A DNA stretch of 64,000 nt from Hordeum vulgare subsp. vulgare (GCF_904849725.1 NC_058523.1:169924689-169988688); one strand, 5' to 3'. Counted from the first letter of the stretch, positions 11,388 through 22,907 are shown. The notes: a model not told the origin generated them from the letters alone. A program made the numbers and translations.

Positions 11388-12305
11388 TCTCGGTGTAATA
11401 GTAATGGAGTACCTAGTGCCCCTGACTTGTGCACACGCATTGACAGCATCACCCCTCAAGAGAAATCGCCGACCCAAGCGAAGAGCCAGGACCAGATGTC
11501 GGCAAGACTTACACCAATAGCCCTAGACATGCCAAGAACCCCTGGCACATGCTGGGAACGAAGGCACAAGCATCATTACCAAGACCCGTCAAGGCGCCTC
11601 CCCGACAAGTGCAGGCTAACCTGCCATAGCTCCACCTCATCGCTACACCAGTCACTCGTCGATGAGGTGTCGAGCTCCCAGATGGCTTGGTGGCTCTCGC
11701 TGGCTACATGGCAGCACACTGGAAGACAGGTTACAACCTGTTGACACCCATCCAGAGGCGTCTCAAGACCCCAAACCATGGCCAACTCATAGGTGGCAGA
11801 AGCCTGCGAGAAATGCACACCCGCTCGCCACCTAAGACCGCATTTATGGCGCTCTTTCTTAAGTTCCAGAGTTAGGTATGATAGCACTGTTAGCTATCTT
11901 GTCATGTCAGTTGCCACTGTGGACGCCCCTTGAGCCATAAAAGGAGGCCTGAGGCAACCCAGCAAAGGATTCAGATCTTTGGATATTCGAACACTTGGAG
12001 ATTCGACACTTGGTAGATTAGGTCCCTAGGGGATTAGAGCCAGGTGTAAGTGTACGTACGTGCTAGCTCTCCCTAGCAACCCTTACCGGGGTCTAGCTTC
12101 GGGCAAACTTCGTCTTACCCAATCAATCCACCAAAGCAGGAGTAGGGTTTTACGTTTCAAAGTGGCCCAAACCTGGGTGAAGTCCCCCGATTCTCATCAT
12201 CGTGTTGCCTCGTAGTCTTTGCTCTTTGTGCCATACGACTGCCCCGCCGAACCACAAAGGGGTCAAAAGGTCCCATAGGTGATCGTGTGCACACATGCAC
12301 CGACA
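11388..12305 (+). repeat. LTR2 of the Tat-type element
   Basis: 918 bp, aligned end to end with LTR1. It starts TCTCGG rather than TGTCGC, so the terminal TG has mutated, and ends GCACCGACA. It is followed by a primer-binding site and a second gag, so it serves both as the 3' LTR of the first unit and the 5' LTR of the second. Confidence 0.9.
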
Positions 12306-12327
12306 TCGTTGGCGCGCCAGGAAAGGG
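12306..12327 (+). other. Primer-binding site, second interior
   Basis: TTGGCGCGCCAGGAAAGGG starts three bases after LTR2. It is better preserved than the first copy at 3714-3736. Confidence 0.6.
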
Positions 12328-12392
12328 CTTTGTTCATGCAAACCTGAGGATACGAGCGGCATGCTGATCTTCATTGCTATTTCTTTTTCATC

Positions 12393-13107
12393 ATGGCTCC
12401 CAAGAAGAAGACTGGCGCAGACGCCCACCCTTCTACTTCAAAGGCCATGACGATTGAAGATGCGGACGCTGCTAGTGCAGCGGTGGAATTAGGCGACGCG
12501 GGCACCGCGGGCGACGTGGTTGGCATAGGAGGCACTGCTGTTCTGTCGCCCGCGGTCAAAGCCGGAATGAGGGGCACCGAAGGTGAGCAGCAGCGATGTC
12601 CTAGCAAGCTTGATCGTGGTGCCGCGGGCAAAAGGGACACCCAAGCCGCAAACGTTCGCCGCATCAGCGACCGCGCTTGCAACAACGGTACCCAATCGGA
12701 GGCAAATCGTGATCCACTAGCTGCACCTGTCATAGGCACGGCTCCTGGGCGCGTGCCTCGTCCAGAACAAAATGGAGTGTTCAGCGGAGCCATGGATCCA
12801 CGAGCCTAGCCTCCCCATGTCATGCCACCATGGCAACCAGCACACGGCGACAAGGGCACAACGAGGCTCCTCTTGGTTCCACCAGGAGTCGAGCAACGTC
12901 GTGGTCCGCCTCTCTGCCTATGTCGGACACGCCGTAGAGGCAATGTCGCGGGCTCAGCCGTTGTTGAACTTCCCACCGGCGGGTGACAAGATGGACGAGT
13001 GGAGAGCCACCATCCAAAGTGTGATTCGCTTCACCGAAGCCAGCAAATCATAGCAAGCAGGGTCGTCCTGTTGCCCACGGACGGCAACGGCGGCCCGAAC
13101 AGATGGT
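12393..13107 (+). pseudogene. gag, second copy, N-terminal part
   Basis: Starts MAPKKKTGADAHPSTSK and stays open for 138 codons (to 12809), where the first copy has already lost its start codon. The frame then has stops but can be followed by DNA similarity to 4170-4470. It is cut at 13107-13112 by the copia element and continues at 31391. The N-terminal part is alanine/glycine/arginine rich and has no recognised domain. Confidence 0.75.
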
Positions 13108-13894
13108 CGTGTTGTAGGATCGAAAGTATGTCTAGAGGGGGGTGATTAGACTACTTGACAAGATAAAAACTTAGTTTTTTCGCAATTTTAATTGTTGGCC
13201 AGTTTTAGCAATTATGGCAAGTCAAGTACACCCTACACATGTAGTTCTAAGAGTATAGCAATGGAATGTAGAACATGCAAGTGTAAAGTAAAGGAGTAAG
13301 GTAGGGAGATCAAATGAATTAGCTTGACATGGCGATTTTTGGCATGGCTCCGATAGCTTGACATGGAGATTTTAACCCACATAGGGTAATGGCTGCGAGA
13401 GTCCAAGGAGGGCTCCACCCACAAAGTGTCCCCGAAGAAGCGACCTTGTCTATTCCACCGTGGCTTCCACCCACGAAGGACTAACCTTACTCACGATAGA
13501 TCTTTATGAAGTAGGCGATCTCCTTGCCCTTACAAACATCTTGGTGCAACTCCACAACACGAAGTAGGAGGCTCCCAATCGACACCTAACCAATATAGTA
13601 GCCACCACCCTCCAAGAGGTAATAGATATGGTAGAACGATGAAGTCCTTGCTCTTGTGCTTCCAAAGCTAGTCTGCTCAACACAAAATCACTCTGTCACA
13701 TAATAGGCATGGGTAGGAGAGATTGATTTGGTGGAAAGCAACTTGGTGAGGCTAGAGATCAAGTTTCAAATGATTGGATTGGAATATCTTGGTCTCAACA
13801 CATGAGTAGGTGGCTCTCTCTCTCTGAAAATGGATCTACAATTGAGGTATGTGTTTTGAGTGCTTCCTCTATGAATGAGAGGTAGGTGGAGGGG

Positions 13895-13902
13895 TATATA
13901 TA
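13895..13902 (-). promoter_or_regulatory. TATA box of the copia 3' LTR
   Basis: CCTATATATACC on the minus strand. The matching site in the other LTR (about 30668-30675) has one change. It lies about 40 bp downstream of the palindrome array in the direction of transcription. Confidence 0.65.
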
Positions 13903-13942
13903 GGTTGTCCCCAAAATCCAACCGTTACACCTAAAGTGGCCA

Positions 13943-14260
13943 ACTCGGTGACACCGAAGTCATCAACTCGGTGGTACCGAGTTGCACTAAAGGCAGCCAC
14001 TTTTGAATCTCGATGGAACCGATATAGACAACTCAGTAACACCAAAAAGGTGGCTAACGGTGAGATGACACAACTCAGTGGCACCGATACTCAAACTCGG
14101 AAATTCCGATTTTGTGTACCAAGGCAACAGAAAGTTGGTCACCTATACTCGGTATCACCGTCTCGGTTGCACCGATTTGGTGGGATTTGCTATGGTTTTG
14201 TCTGAGATGGAACTCGGTAGTGCCGAATTGGAAAACTCGGTGGCACCGAATTTGAGTGTT
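13943..14260 (-). promoter_or_regulatory. Array of TCGGT...ACCGA palindromes in U3
   Basis: Repeated short inverted repeats made of CTCGGT, a 2-4 base spacer and ACCGAG. The clearest is AACTCGGTGGTACCGAGTT at 13965-13983. Others include TCGGTGACACCGA at 13944-13956 and GGTGGCACCGAA near 14246. The same array, with other point changes, is in the second LTR at about 30715-31030. The position just upstream of the TATA box suggests transcription-factor sites; that role is inference. Confidence 0.65.
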
Positions 14261-14601
14261 TTGTTTTGGACATAATGGTTATGTGGGAAAAATGACTGGG
14301 TATTTTTGGTGGCTATCTCTGAGCAATTGAGTAACCAGTTCATTTTAATACCTCACCCCCTTTTAATAGTACTGGCTTTCTACTCAAAAGTAATTTCTCA
14401 CAAATATAAAATAAAGAGTCTTCTAGCTTGAAGCTTGAGCCAATCCTATTCCTTTCTTGTATCAAGGGGCATCTCCACATAAGCCTTTAGCCAAAGCACC
14501 TTGGAACTTTTCTGAAATATACTTGGATAAACATATTAGTCGAATGATGCATATGTTGTGAACAATTATGAGAACCACCCTAGGGAGCAATTGTACTTTC
14601 A

Positions 14602-14616
14602 GTCTCCCCCTTTTTC
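14602..14616 (-). other. Polypurine tract of the copia element
   Basis: Minus strand AAAAAGGGGGAGAC directly before the LTR start TGAAAGTAC. It primes plus-strand DNA synthesis and fixes the orientation of the element. Confidence 0.75.
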
Positions 14617-14949
14617 GTAATTGATGACAACAAATAGATCAAAGCTTCGATAAAAGATATAATTGATGATTAGCATCGACGCTTTGAGAAGTATGTGAAA
14701 AGCAAGAGCTCCCCCTAAATTTGTGCATTATTTATGATTTGTGTTTGAATGCAAATGCACAATCAATTAGGATCATGGGTCACTCTTCCATGTCACATAC
14801 AACTTAGTGGTGCGCATACATGATAAGAATGAATAGTAATGCACATGACACCAAAGATATAAGTGATGGTCATCACATAGATAGCTTAAAGATAATAATG
14901 TAGCATCAACCAAGTTGTCATTCTTTGCTCCTTTTTCACTTAATGATTC
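14617..14949 (-). mobile_element. Copia 3' non-coding interior
   Basis: AT-rich sequence between the polypurine tract and the plastid-like block. It contains AGAGCTCCCCCTAAATTTG, probably part of the element. No coding frame seen. Confidence 0.5.
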
Positions 14950-16580
14950 CTTCGAATTTGCCGACCAAAAATTCTATATGTCTATTCTATCTTTGATATT
15001 TATATATATAGAATATGATATCTAATAAGACATCCGATTTGTCAAAGGGACTGAATTGGTGACTTACCCATTCAGTGACTTTGGCATTGGGCGTTCCAAA
15101 AACGGGTACTATTGGATCTGGTGAATTAGAGAATAGACAGATGTCCGTTGCCATTTCAACATTTCTTCTCCTTTTAGGGCCTATCCGAAAGAGAATCCAG
15201 GACCTCTTGGTCCTGAATATCAGAATAGGACGAACGAACCGGCCTCCACGGATATCTTTGCTTTGGAACAAAACCCTACAATCACATAGATTCTCCCAAG
15301 GGCGCCATATTCTAGGAGCCCAAGTTATGCTATTGAAAATTCATTTCTCTAGCAGTTCCGGTTTGAGCATTTTGTTCCCTTTTTCAAACTCCACTTCTTT
15401 TCATATAGCAATCCCCGATCAAAGATAGAACAATATCCATTTCAAAACATTTATAACAGATTCCTTAGTTCGGACCGACGAAGTAATGTCACTCGACTAT
15501 TATCAACCTGACTGCAATCTTTTTCTGTCGGTAAGGATTGCACCAGAGCACCTTCTACTTCTAATAGGCCATGAACTATAGATAGAGAAGAATAATTCTG
15601 AGCGAGTACATAAGAAGCGATCCACTTTTTTTCATCGGTTCCAGGGGAAGACCAAAGATCTTGCGCGTCACGTCCGCCAGAAAAACTCAAAAGAGAAAGA
15701 AGTCTCGTTAATCTCTTCTTTCTCGTTCCAAGTTCGAAGTACCTTTTGGCCAAAGCAAAACCCGCTTCCTGACATGATTGCCTCTTTATCTTTATATAGA
15801 TAGATTATATGGGGTTATTACTTAGTAAGTCTATTTTGTACAAGAGCCCCTCCTATCTGATAGAAAAGGGTCCCATGATCCCGAGCCGATCTTACCTTGG
15901 CTCGCAAACCCCAAGTTTGTCTATGAAGAGCTAATCTAATTGTATTTTTTTCTAGAATGGATTTGTTATGTGGAATACTAATGGATAGGGCCTCGTTGCT
16001 AAGGGATACAAGATCTAGTGCACTGGAACTCATGGTTATGGACCCGAATCCTTTAGTATGGAACATTGTCTTTTGCAAGTAAAAACCCCTAGTATATGAA
16101 AGAATGAAAAGGTGCTTTCGTTCTTGTGGAATAAGAATCCCTCGTACCTTAATGAAAGGAAAATCGCAATTTTTCGTTAGGTATTTGACCAAATAGGATC
16201 GTCCAATTCCTACAGAACCTATCACTAAAATACCCGATAGGGCTAAGCGGAACGAAAAGGGTTTTCCATGAGATGGTAAATGAAAATGATTTTTTAATGC
16301 AAATAGATTCAATCTAGTAATTTCTTTTAGCTCAAGTATTAGGTCGTGTTTGACCAGTGAAAGACTTCCTTTGCTGAAATGTTCTGTTCCGAAAATTCCT
16401 AAAATAAAAGGAAAAAACTTTCCACTTTCCTAAACTAAGGACGGGAAACAAGAAGGCGAGCATATCTTCTAAATTAATCATACTCAACTCAACCCTTCCT
16501 AGAATGCGGTATTATCTCTCTCGATAAATAGATAATTCCAGGAGTAATCAATAGGAGTAAATTAAAAAGCAAATGAGAGC
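14950..16580 (-). pseudogene. ycf2: Plastid-derived DNA (NUPT) with ycf2 remnants
   Basis: The minus-strand piece 15818-16312 reads like the ATPase part of plastid Ycf2: a nucleotide-binding loop [19 protein letters not shown], then [41 protein letters not shown] and [16 protein letters not shown] large piece between the loop and [11 protein letters not shown] is missing compared with full Ycf2. A second piece (15451-15753) carries the downstream [33 protein letters not shown] and [15 protein letters not shown]. Further downstream (14987-15271) is FSNSPDPIVPVFGTPNAKV, which looks plastid-derived but which I cannot name. Grass plastids keep ycf2 only as decayed remnants, so this may copy such a remnant, directly or by way of mitochondrial DNA. 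Ends are approximate. Not functional. Confidence 0.8.
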
Positions 16581-17353
16581 AAATAAAGTCAAAATCTGTC
16601 TCTCTCTCTTGAAGTCAGGTGATCTATACATTTCTCCCCCTTTGGCAACAAGTTACCAAAAAGCTCAAAAGTATAGAGCTAATCGTATCTCTGGGCAGTT
16701 GATGAAGGAGTTGACAGAAGAGCATCCACGAAGGCTTCTGATTAGGTTTGTGGAGCTGGAGGAGTGGATACAGGAGGTGTTGGAGCTGGGGGTGAAGCTG
16801 AAGGTGCAGATGCCTGAGCTGATGAAGTTGGCCTTGTTTGTGACACTAGCATAGCTGCTGACCCAGGCTTGGTACTGAACTAAGTGGTAGTGCGAGGAGG
16901 CAACTATTCATCATCACTGGTAGAACTGGGTGTCTTTACACCGTCAACTTCATGCTTAAGATGATCAACACTAGCAGATATCTCAGTCACTTTCACGTCC
17001 AAATCATGAAACTTTGTCTCCACGATTCTCTCCAAACTCTTCTGATTGAGCTGAATCTCTGAGATGTTCTTCTCCATACATTGGAGAGAGCTGACTAGAA
17101 ATGCCATTTGCTCAGCTTGAGTTCTGAGTTGTGGAACTCATGGTGGCACATTCCTAGGAGCCTCGGCTTTTGCTGATCTACTACCATTCTAGATGCAGCT
17201 GAGCTGGGATCATCGACATCCATCACCACTTCATTGTCTTCAGTTTCTGGCTGAAGAGGTAAATGGAGACAATCAAGGAGATACGCTTGCTAGCCTATCT
17301 TGGCATTGATAAGAATCTTAATGTATGGGACATATCCACAAGATCTTTTCTGA
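16581..17353 (-). pseudogene. C-terminal part of the env-like frame (coiled coil), broken
   Basis: The minus-strand piece 16904-17107 begins MAFLVSSLQCMEKNISEIQLNQ, has a heptad-like pattern and ends with an acidic SSTSDDE tail before a stop. Between it and 17354 the frame can be followed with shifts (ETIQRIAADQKRSCGYVPYIKIL). It is downstream of and continuous with the frame at 17354-18769. The segment 16581-16903 is non-coding and rejoins the copia sequence after the plastid block. Confidence 0.5.
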
Positions 17354-18769
17354 TCAGCAGCAATCCTCTGGATAGTCTCTACTATCAAGTCCATCACTCA
17401 TAGTGTGAGTGTCCAACTGGTGCAGCAAACTGATGGAGTGACCTCTAATCATCTTCTCATCACCTGATTTAGGCATCAAGGTGTATCGCAGAATGGTGTT
17501 AGTTGTGGGTATCCCTGCTTGCAAGAAGTACACTGAGCCAAACTTGTGAGTTGCCAAAAACTTGTGAGGAATTGGCTTGTACATGTTGTCCATGGAGTTG
17601 TCACTCATCTTCTTCTCAGAGTATACATCGACATCACTCTCTTTATGCTTAGGGGCACCAATGATAGTGGACAACTCGTCAATTGTTGACTCATACTTGT
17701 GACCATCAGTCATCCAAACAATAGAACCATATCCATAGAAGTGAATAGTTGAGTAGAATTGAATGATTAGTTCATCATTCCATGCGGTCATATCTTTTCC
17801 AACAAAATATTCAATGTCTATACACTTGATATTATCTTGCACATGGGGAAAGAAATTTTCATTGACTTTGATGTAAGCCCATTCAACATATACCATGTCA
17901 CTAACAGCTGGACTTTTGTCATACAAGACAGTCTCATAAAAGTCTTGTTGTTCCTTGGTGTCAAACCTTGGATGAACAACAGTTCTTCTCCTTGTGGCAT
18001 ATGGATCTGCAGCTCTCCATTTCCTCAAACCTACATCTTTCCTCTTCTTCATATCTTCAGCTACTGGATGAGCAACATTGTGCATTGGCAGATTTGGTCA
18101 GAGCTTTCTGAGAATAGGTGCATTCTCTTCTTCTTCCTCTGCAGCAATGGTGCTCAAAGCAGGACCTTTGCTCTTAGCATCTGCAGGAATGTCCTTTGTA
18201 GTCCTTTTGGAAGCTACAACCTTTCTAGCATTAGAAGTAGGCTCAGCAGCAGATTTCTTGGGCATAACATCAACCATTAGCTTCTTCTTCTCAGGAGGAG
18301 GAGGAGGGGCATCAGTTGTGATCTCATCTTCTCCAACAGCATCTTCTGGGTCCTCATACATGGAATTTTGTCTTGTAGTGGCATGGATCCCCATCTTTCT
18401 GGTTCTCTGCACATCAGCCTTCTTAGGAGGATTGTCAAGGCAAAGTGTCATCCCTTGTCCTGCAGATTCAGGCGCTCTAAGATCTGCAGGCTTAGCATAC
18501 TCTTTCCTGACAGTCTTCTCGACAGGAGCTATCTCTTTCAGCTTCTGAGGAGCTGAAGTTTCCTTTGGCACAAAATCTAAGTCCTCTTCATATGTGTTAA
18601 GCTTATTTCTATGCCTGGTGGCTCCCTTGGGCAAGCCATGAGAGTTGTAAGAACGAGGGTCAGAGTCTGTCTTCTCACGACTTGTACCTGAGTCCATCTC
18701 AACACTGTCCTTTGTGAAGTTGTTCTCGCTATCGTCATATCCTGACATCCTGACAGATAAAGTAGACAA
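17354..18769 (-). pseudogene. Env-like frame of the copia element, one internal stop
   Basis: One continuous minus-strand frame of 472 codons interrupted only by TGA at 18098-18100. The first 224 codons are hydrophilic, rich in charged residues, with a proline run (DAPPPPPEKKK) and several lysine-rich stretches. The second part (from 18085) is more ordered, with FYETVLYDKSPAVSDM, VGKDMTAWNDELIIQFYST and WMTDGHKYESTIDEL. A frameshift near 17390 cuts it from the coiled-coil tail. Extra frames between pol and the 3' LTR, called env-like without proof of an envelope role, are typical of SIRE-lineage copia elements. I see no clear signal peptide or membrane segment. The start could also be the second methionine at 18748. 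Confidence 0.6.
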
Positions 18770-20488
18770 GCAACCAACAGACCAGCAGACAAGCAGACCT
18801 GTGAAATAGATATATAAGAGGAGAAGGATTGAGCATCACAAAATATAGAAGGTTTTCAAAATTTTGAACAAGGAAATCCTTAGTTTTAGCTCTGGGCAGA
18901 TCACATTTCGGTAGCACCGAGTCTGAATTTTTAGAGTCTCTGAGACAAATGAACTACTTCATAGAGACTTGGCAATCGCTTCGGTGGAACCGAAAGTGAT
19001 AACTCGGTCTCACCGAGTTCCATCTCAGAAACCCTAGATTCAAAATTGGTGCAACCGATTTTTGTAATTCGGTGCCACCGAAATGCATTCTACGGACTAC
19101 TAACCCTAAAAGAAACTTTGTTCGCTAATCTACGAGAACATCTAGTGGAAGGAGGGGTTTGCACATGGTGGCTTATAGGTAAAAGATTCCTAATGCGCAC
19201 GAGTCGGATCAAAGGAGCGCAAAAGGAGATCGGAACCGTACCCTAGCTCGGTGCCGGTCCAACTACGGCGGCATCGGCGGTGAAGATGTCATCGATGCCC
19301 GCGAATCCCAATGGTGGGGGTACTCGGGGAGGCAAAGGCGACAGCCAAGGGTCCTTCGGTGGTAGCTTACGGTTTGGGAATTAAATATTTGAGGAACTGA
19401 TTTCAAAATGACCGGTCTGCGAAGTTATATAACCATCGCAGTCGGTGTCACCGAGATTACAAAATCGTTGTCACTAAGTTCCTCTGTTGTCAGCTCACAT
19501 GGAAACTCGGTGTAACCGGGTTGGTGATTTCGGTGGTACAGAGATTGAAAAACCAGATCAACTTTGGGAATTCGGTGGAACCAAATTTGTGGCGTTGGTT
19601 TCACTGAGATTCACAAAGAGGTTTTGGAAGGCAGCCTTTAACGATACGGAACTCTGAGTGCTCCTTCACACAAAGGGATTGACAAGTGCTTGTTCAAGTT
19701 TTGTGATGAAGCATGAATAGAACTTGAGATGAGATAGCACAGATAGCTAGAGGAGGTTCCTAGGCATTCTTGTCCATCCAATTCGCAAAAGATAAATCAA
19801 GAGCCAAATAACAACAATTGGATGTCCTCGAATGAGCAAAAATATGCAGACCAACATGCTCACACAATAAGATGACAGATAAAATATGGTGAACTTGCAC
19901 AAAAATTGTAGCATCTATCAAACACTTAGGACATGATAAAATCATATATATACGACTATATTGACTTAGGAGACAAGTAAGAATACTTGATCATAGGTCA
20001 TACTCATTGTTAAGCACAAGTGGGGTTACCACTTTTACATCAAGCATTAATGTGTTCATATCCTTCGGAGATGTTTATACTCGGGTCTTAGAGTAAATCT
20101 CCCACTTGATATGACATCCCCTCTAAGAGGGATAAACTAACCTTGGGTTTTGTCGTAGAAGACTTCAAGTAGGCGACGTAGTGGTGGATTCTCAATGTTG
20201 ATGAATATCATCTTGAGTTGGGAGCAATCCTTGTTGTTTCTTACTCTTCTCACCTACATGGGTTAGTCCCAAAGCACAAGCAACATATGCAAGAACATCT
20301 ATGGACATGGAGTGAAACACATATGGGATGATGTCCAAAGATACATTAATTTCCTTGTTCCTTGCTTACCTTTGAGGGAATGTGTGACTCCTTGAACTAA
20401 TGCATATGGTTGAGGTTGATTGCATATAGTTCTTCGCTAAAATGAATGAGAGTGAATTTCATTGGCAGAGTCACCCCTCAAGAACTTT
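18770..20488 (-). mobile_element. Copia interior between gag and env-like frame; second palindrome array
   Basis: No coding sequence; this is where pol would stand in a complete element. From 18905 to 19620 it contains TCGGT...ACCGA palindromes of the same kind as the LTR array, for example AACTCGGTCTCACCGAGTT at about 19002-19020 and TTCGGTGCCACCGAAA near 19070. A GC-richer block (19220-19340) lies between two clusters. From 19700 to 20488 the sequence is AT rich and unremarkable. Confidence 0.6.
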
Positions 20489-21427
20489 CTAGTTCTTCCT
20501 CTTGGGGATCCACATCAACTTGATCGGAATCCTTGGAGTTGTGGTAGCAAAAAATGAGGTAGTGCTAGTAGTGTCCTTGGGAATCCATTTGACCATGAGT
20601 TGGGGTTCCTCTTCAAATAAGTCAATGTCCTCTTGAAGCCTTCCCTTTCCCTTGTGGTCTTGTGATAGAAGGCCATCTTGTGAGCTTGTTCCTTTGGGAG
20701 GAGTAGGATCATACTTCTCCTCTTGAGGAACAAACTTACGAATGGGATATGGACCTTCTTCCCAAACATCTTCGTTGACGTCGAAGTAGCCAACACCTTG
20801 TTTCTTTCGATGTCCTCCTTGCTTGCGCACAATTTCCTCAAATTTCGTACTTCCGACAGGACTCTTGAAGACACCTCTCTATAATCCCTTTCCATCAATT
20901 GTTTTCTTGCTCAAGTGTAACTTGTATAAGAGAATCATTAGTGGAATAAAGAGAGCTACTAGCAACAAGATCATTAGATTTAGCTTTAGCATTGTTGTTA
21001 CTAGACGAAGAAACTTTCTTGTCTTTGTTACTAGTGTTCTAAGATTTAACTTGTGGAACAAATGTAAACAAGAGTAATCGTTTGGCTAGATAAGAAGAAT
21101 TCATGCTCTTGCTTTCGAAGATCATCATTGATTGCTTTTAGGAACTCATGCTCTTGCTCCAAACTGAGCTTCTCGAAGTGTAGCTTCTCATGAGTTCTTG
21201 CAAGCTCTCTATGATCTTCTAGAGTAGTCTCATGAGCTAACTTCAGAGTGGTTAATTCTTTAGTTAGTCTATCGATCTATTTCTTATCATCATCACTCGA
21301 TTTCTCTTGACTAGCATGATAATTACCAAGTTCGTTTTCAGTGCAATCACTAGTTTTATCAAAGAGCAAATCATCTTCTCCTAACAAGTCATCCTCATCA
21401 CTATTAAAATCAAGATACTTGGGGTGT
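20489..21427 (-). pseudogene. Copia gag, C-terminal part
   Basis: Continues the gag begun at 29823, after the inserted element at 21433-28579. In reading order: an acidic stretch (HPKYLDFNSDEDDLLGEDDL), a stop at 21277-21279, a coiled-coil stretch (LTKELTTLKLAHETTLEDH, EKLSLEQEHEFLKAINDDL), shifted serine/asparagine-rich sequence, then FEEIVRKQGGHRKKQGVGYF and the end IPIKLMWIPKRKN with a stop at 20489. Frameshifts and at least one stop break it. It is not followed by a protease. Confidence 0.7.
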
Positions 21428-21432
21428 GATAC
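21428..21432 (+). repeat. Target-site duplication GATAC, left copy
   Basis: GATAC precedes the LTR at 21433 and is repeated at 28580-28584 after the element. Removing the element and one copy rejoins the copia gag. Confidence 0.9.
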
Positions 21433-22907
21433 TGCTACCTCTTGAGCTTGCGTTGGTTTTTCCCTTGAAGAGGAAAGGGTGATGCAGCACAATAGCAGTA
21501 AGGATTTCCCTCAGTTTGAGAACCAAGGTATCAATCCAGTAGGAGTATCAAGACAAGTCTCCAACGTACCTGCGCAAAAACAAACAAACTTGCATCCAAT
21601 GCTATAAAGGGGTTGTCAATCCCTTCACGGTTAATTACAAGGTGAGATCTGATGGTGGAAAGTGCAACAAAGTAAAAGTGTAGAGCTGAAAATATGATGT
21701 GAAGTAGACCCGGGGGCATAGTGTTCACTAGAGGCTTCTCTCATGAGAGCAAGTATTACGGTGGGTGAACGAATTACTGTCGAGCAATTGATAGAATCGT
21801 GCAAAGTCATGATGATATCTAAGGCAATGATCATACATATAGGCATCACGTCCAAGACAAGTAGACCGATACTGTCTGCATCTACTACTATTACTCCAAA
21901 CATCGACCGCTATCCAGCATGCATCTAGTGTATTGAGTTCATAACGAATAGAGTAACGCCTTAAGAAAGACGACATGATGTAGAGGTATAAATTCATGCA
22001 ATAGATATAAACCCCATCTTTTTACCCTTGATGGCAACAACATGATGCGTGCCTCGCTACCCCTTCTGTCACTGGGTGAGGACACCGCACGGTATGAACC
22101 CAAAACCAAGCACTTCTCCCATTGCAAGAATTATAGATCAAGTTGGCCAAAGGAAACCCACAACTCGAAGAGTAATACATGGATACGAAATCATGCATAT
22201 AAGAGATCAGAGGAGACTCTAATAATATTCATAGATAATCTGATCATAAATCCACAATTCATCAATTCTCGACAAACACACCGCAAAACAAGATTACATC
22301 AGATAGATTTCCATGAAGATCATGGAGAACTTTGTATTGAAGATCCAAGAGAGAGAAGAAGCCATCTAGCTACTAGCTATGGACCCGAAGGTCTGTGGTG
22401 AACTACTCACGCATCATCAGAGAGGCAATGGTGTTGATGAAGAAGCCCTCCATGTCCGAATCCCACCTCCGTCAGGCCACCAGAACGTGCCCCAGACGGG
22501 ATCTTGCGGAGACAGAAGCTTGCGGCGGCGGAAAAGTATTTTCGTGGCTCTCTCTGGCGTTTTTGTATTTTTGGAGAATTTATAGGTGGAAGCAGTAGGG
22601 CAAAGGAGCCACGGGGGGGGCACAAGACTGCCCCGGGGTCCTTTGCCTTGGTTCCCAAGTTCCCTGCGTATCTTCTGTTATGGAAAAAAGCATTCCACAG
22701 GTTTTATTCCGTTTGGACACCGTTTAATATTCTCCTTTGAAAAAGGTCAAAACACAGAAAAAACAGGAACTGGCACTTGGCACTGAGTTAATAGGTTAGT
22801 CCCAACAAAGATAAAAAAATAGCATAATCATGCATACAAAACATCCAAAGTTGACAAGATAATAGCATGGAACCATTTAAAATTATAGATATGTTGGAGA
22901 CGTATCA
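21433..22907 (-). repeat. 3' LTR of the element at 21433-28579
   Basis: 1475 bp, nearly the same length as the 5' LTR at 27108-28579 and similar throughout. Its U3 start resembles that of E5 (41571 backward), but the later part (TCATGATAGCAAG-type region, GATGGCAACA near 22030) is unrelated to E1/E5. Small frames inside are not genes. Confidence 0.92.

Larger units (their letters stand above)
13113..14601 (-). repeat. 3' LTR of the copia element
   Basis: 1489 bp. On the plus strand it begins TGTAGGATCG and ends TACTTTCA; it aligns with 29872-31385. The minus-strand U3 holds an array of TCGGT...ACCGA palindromes (13943-14260) just upstream of a TATA box at 13895-13902. Confidence 0.9.

Noticed and set aside
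15818..16312. 164-codon frame as a working ycf2 gene
   Set aside because: Lacks most of Ycf2, has an internal deletion and lies in nuclear retrotransposon DNA.
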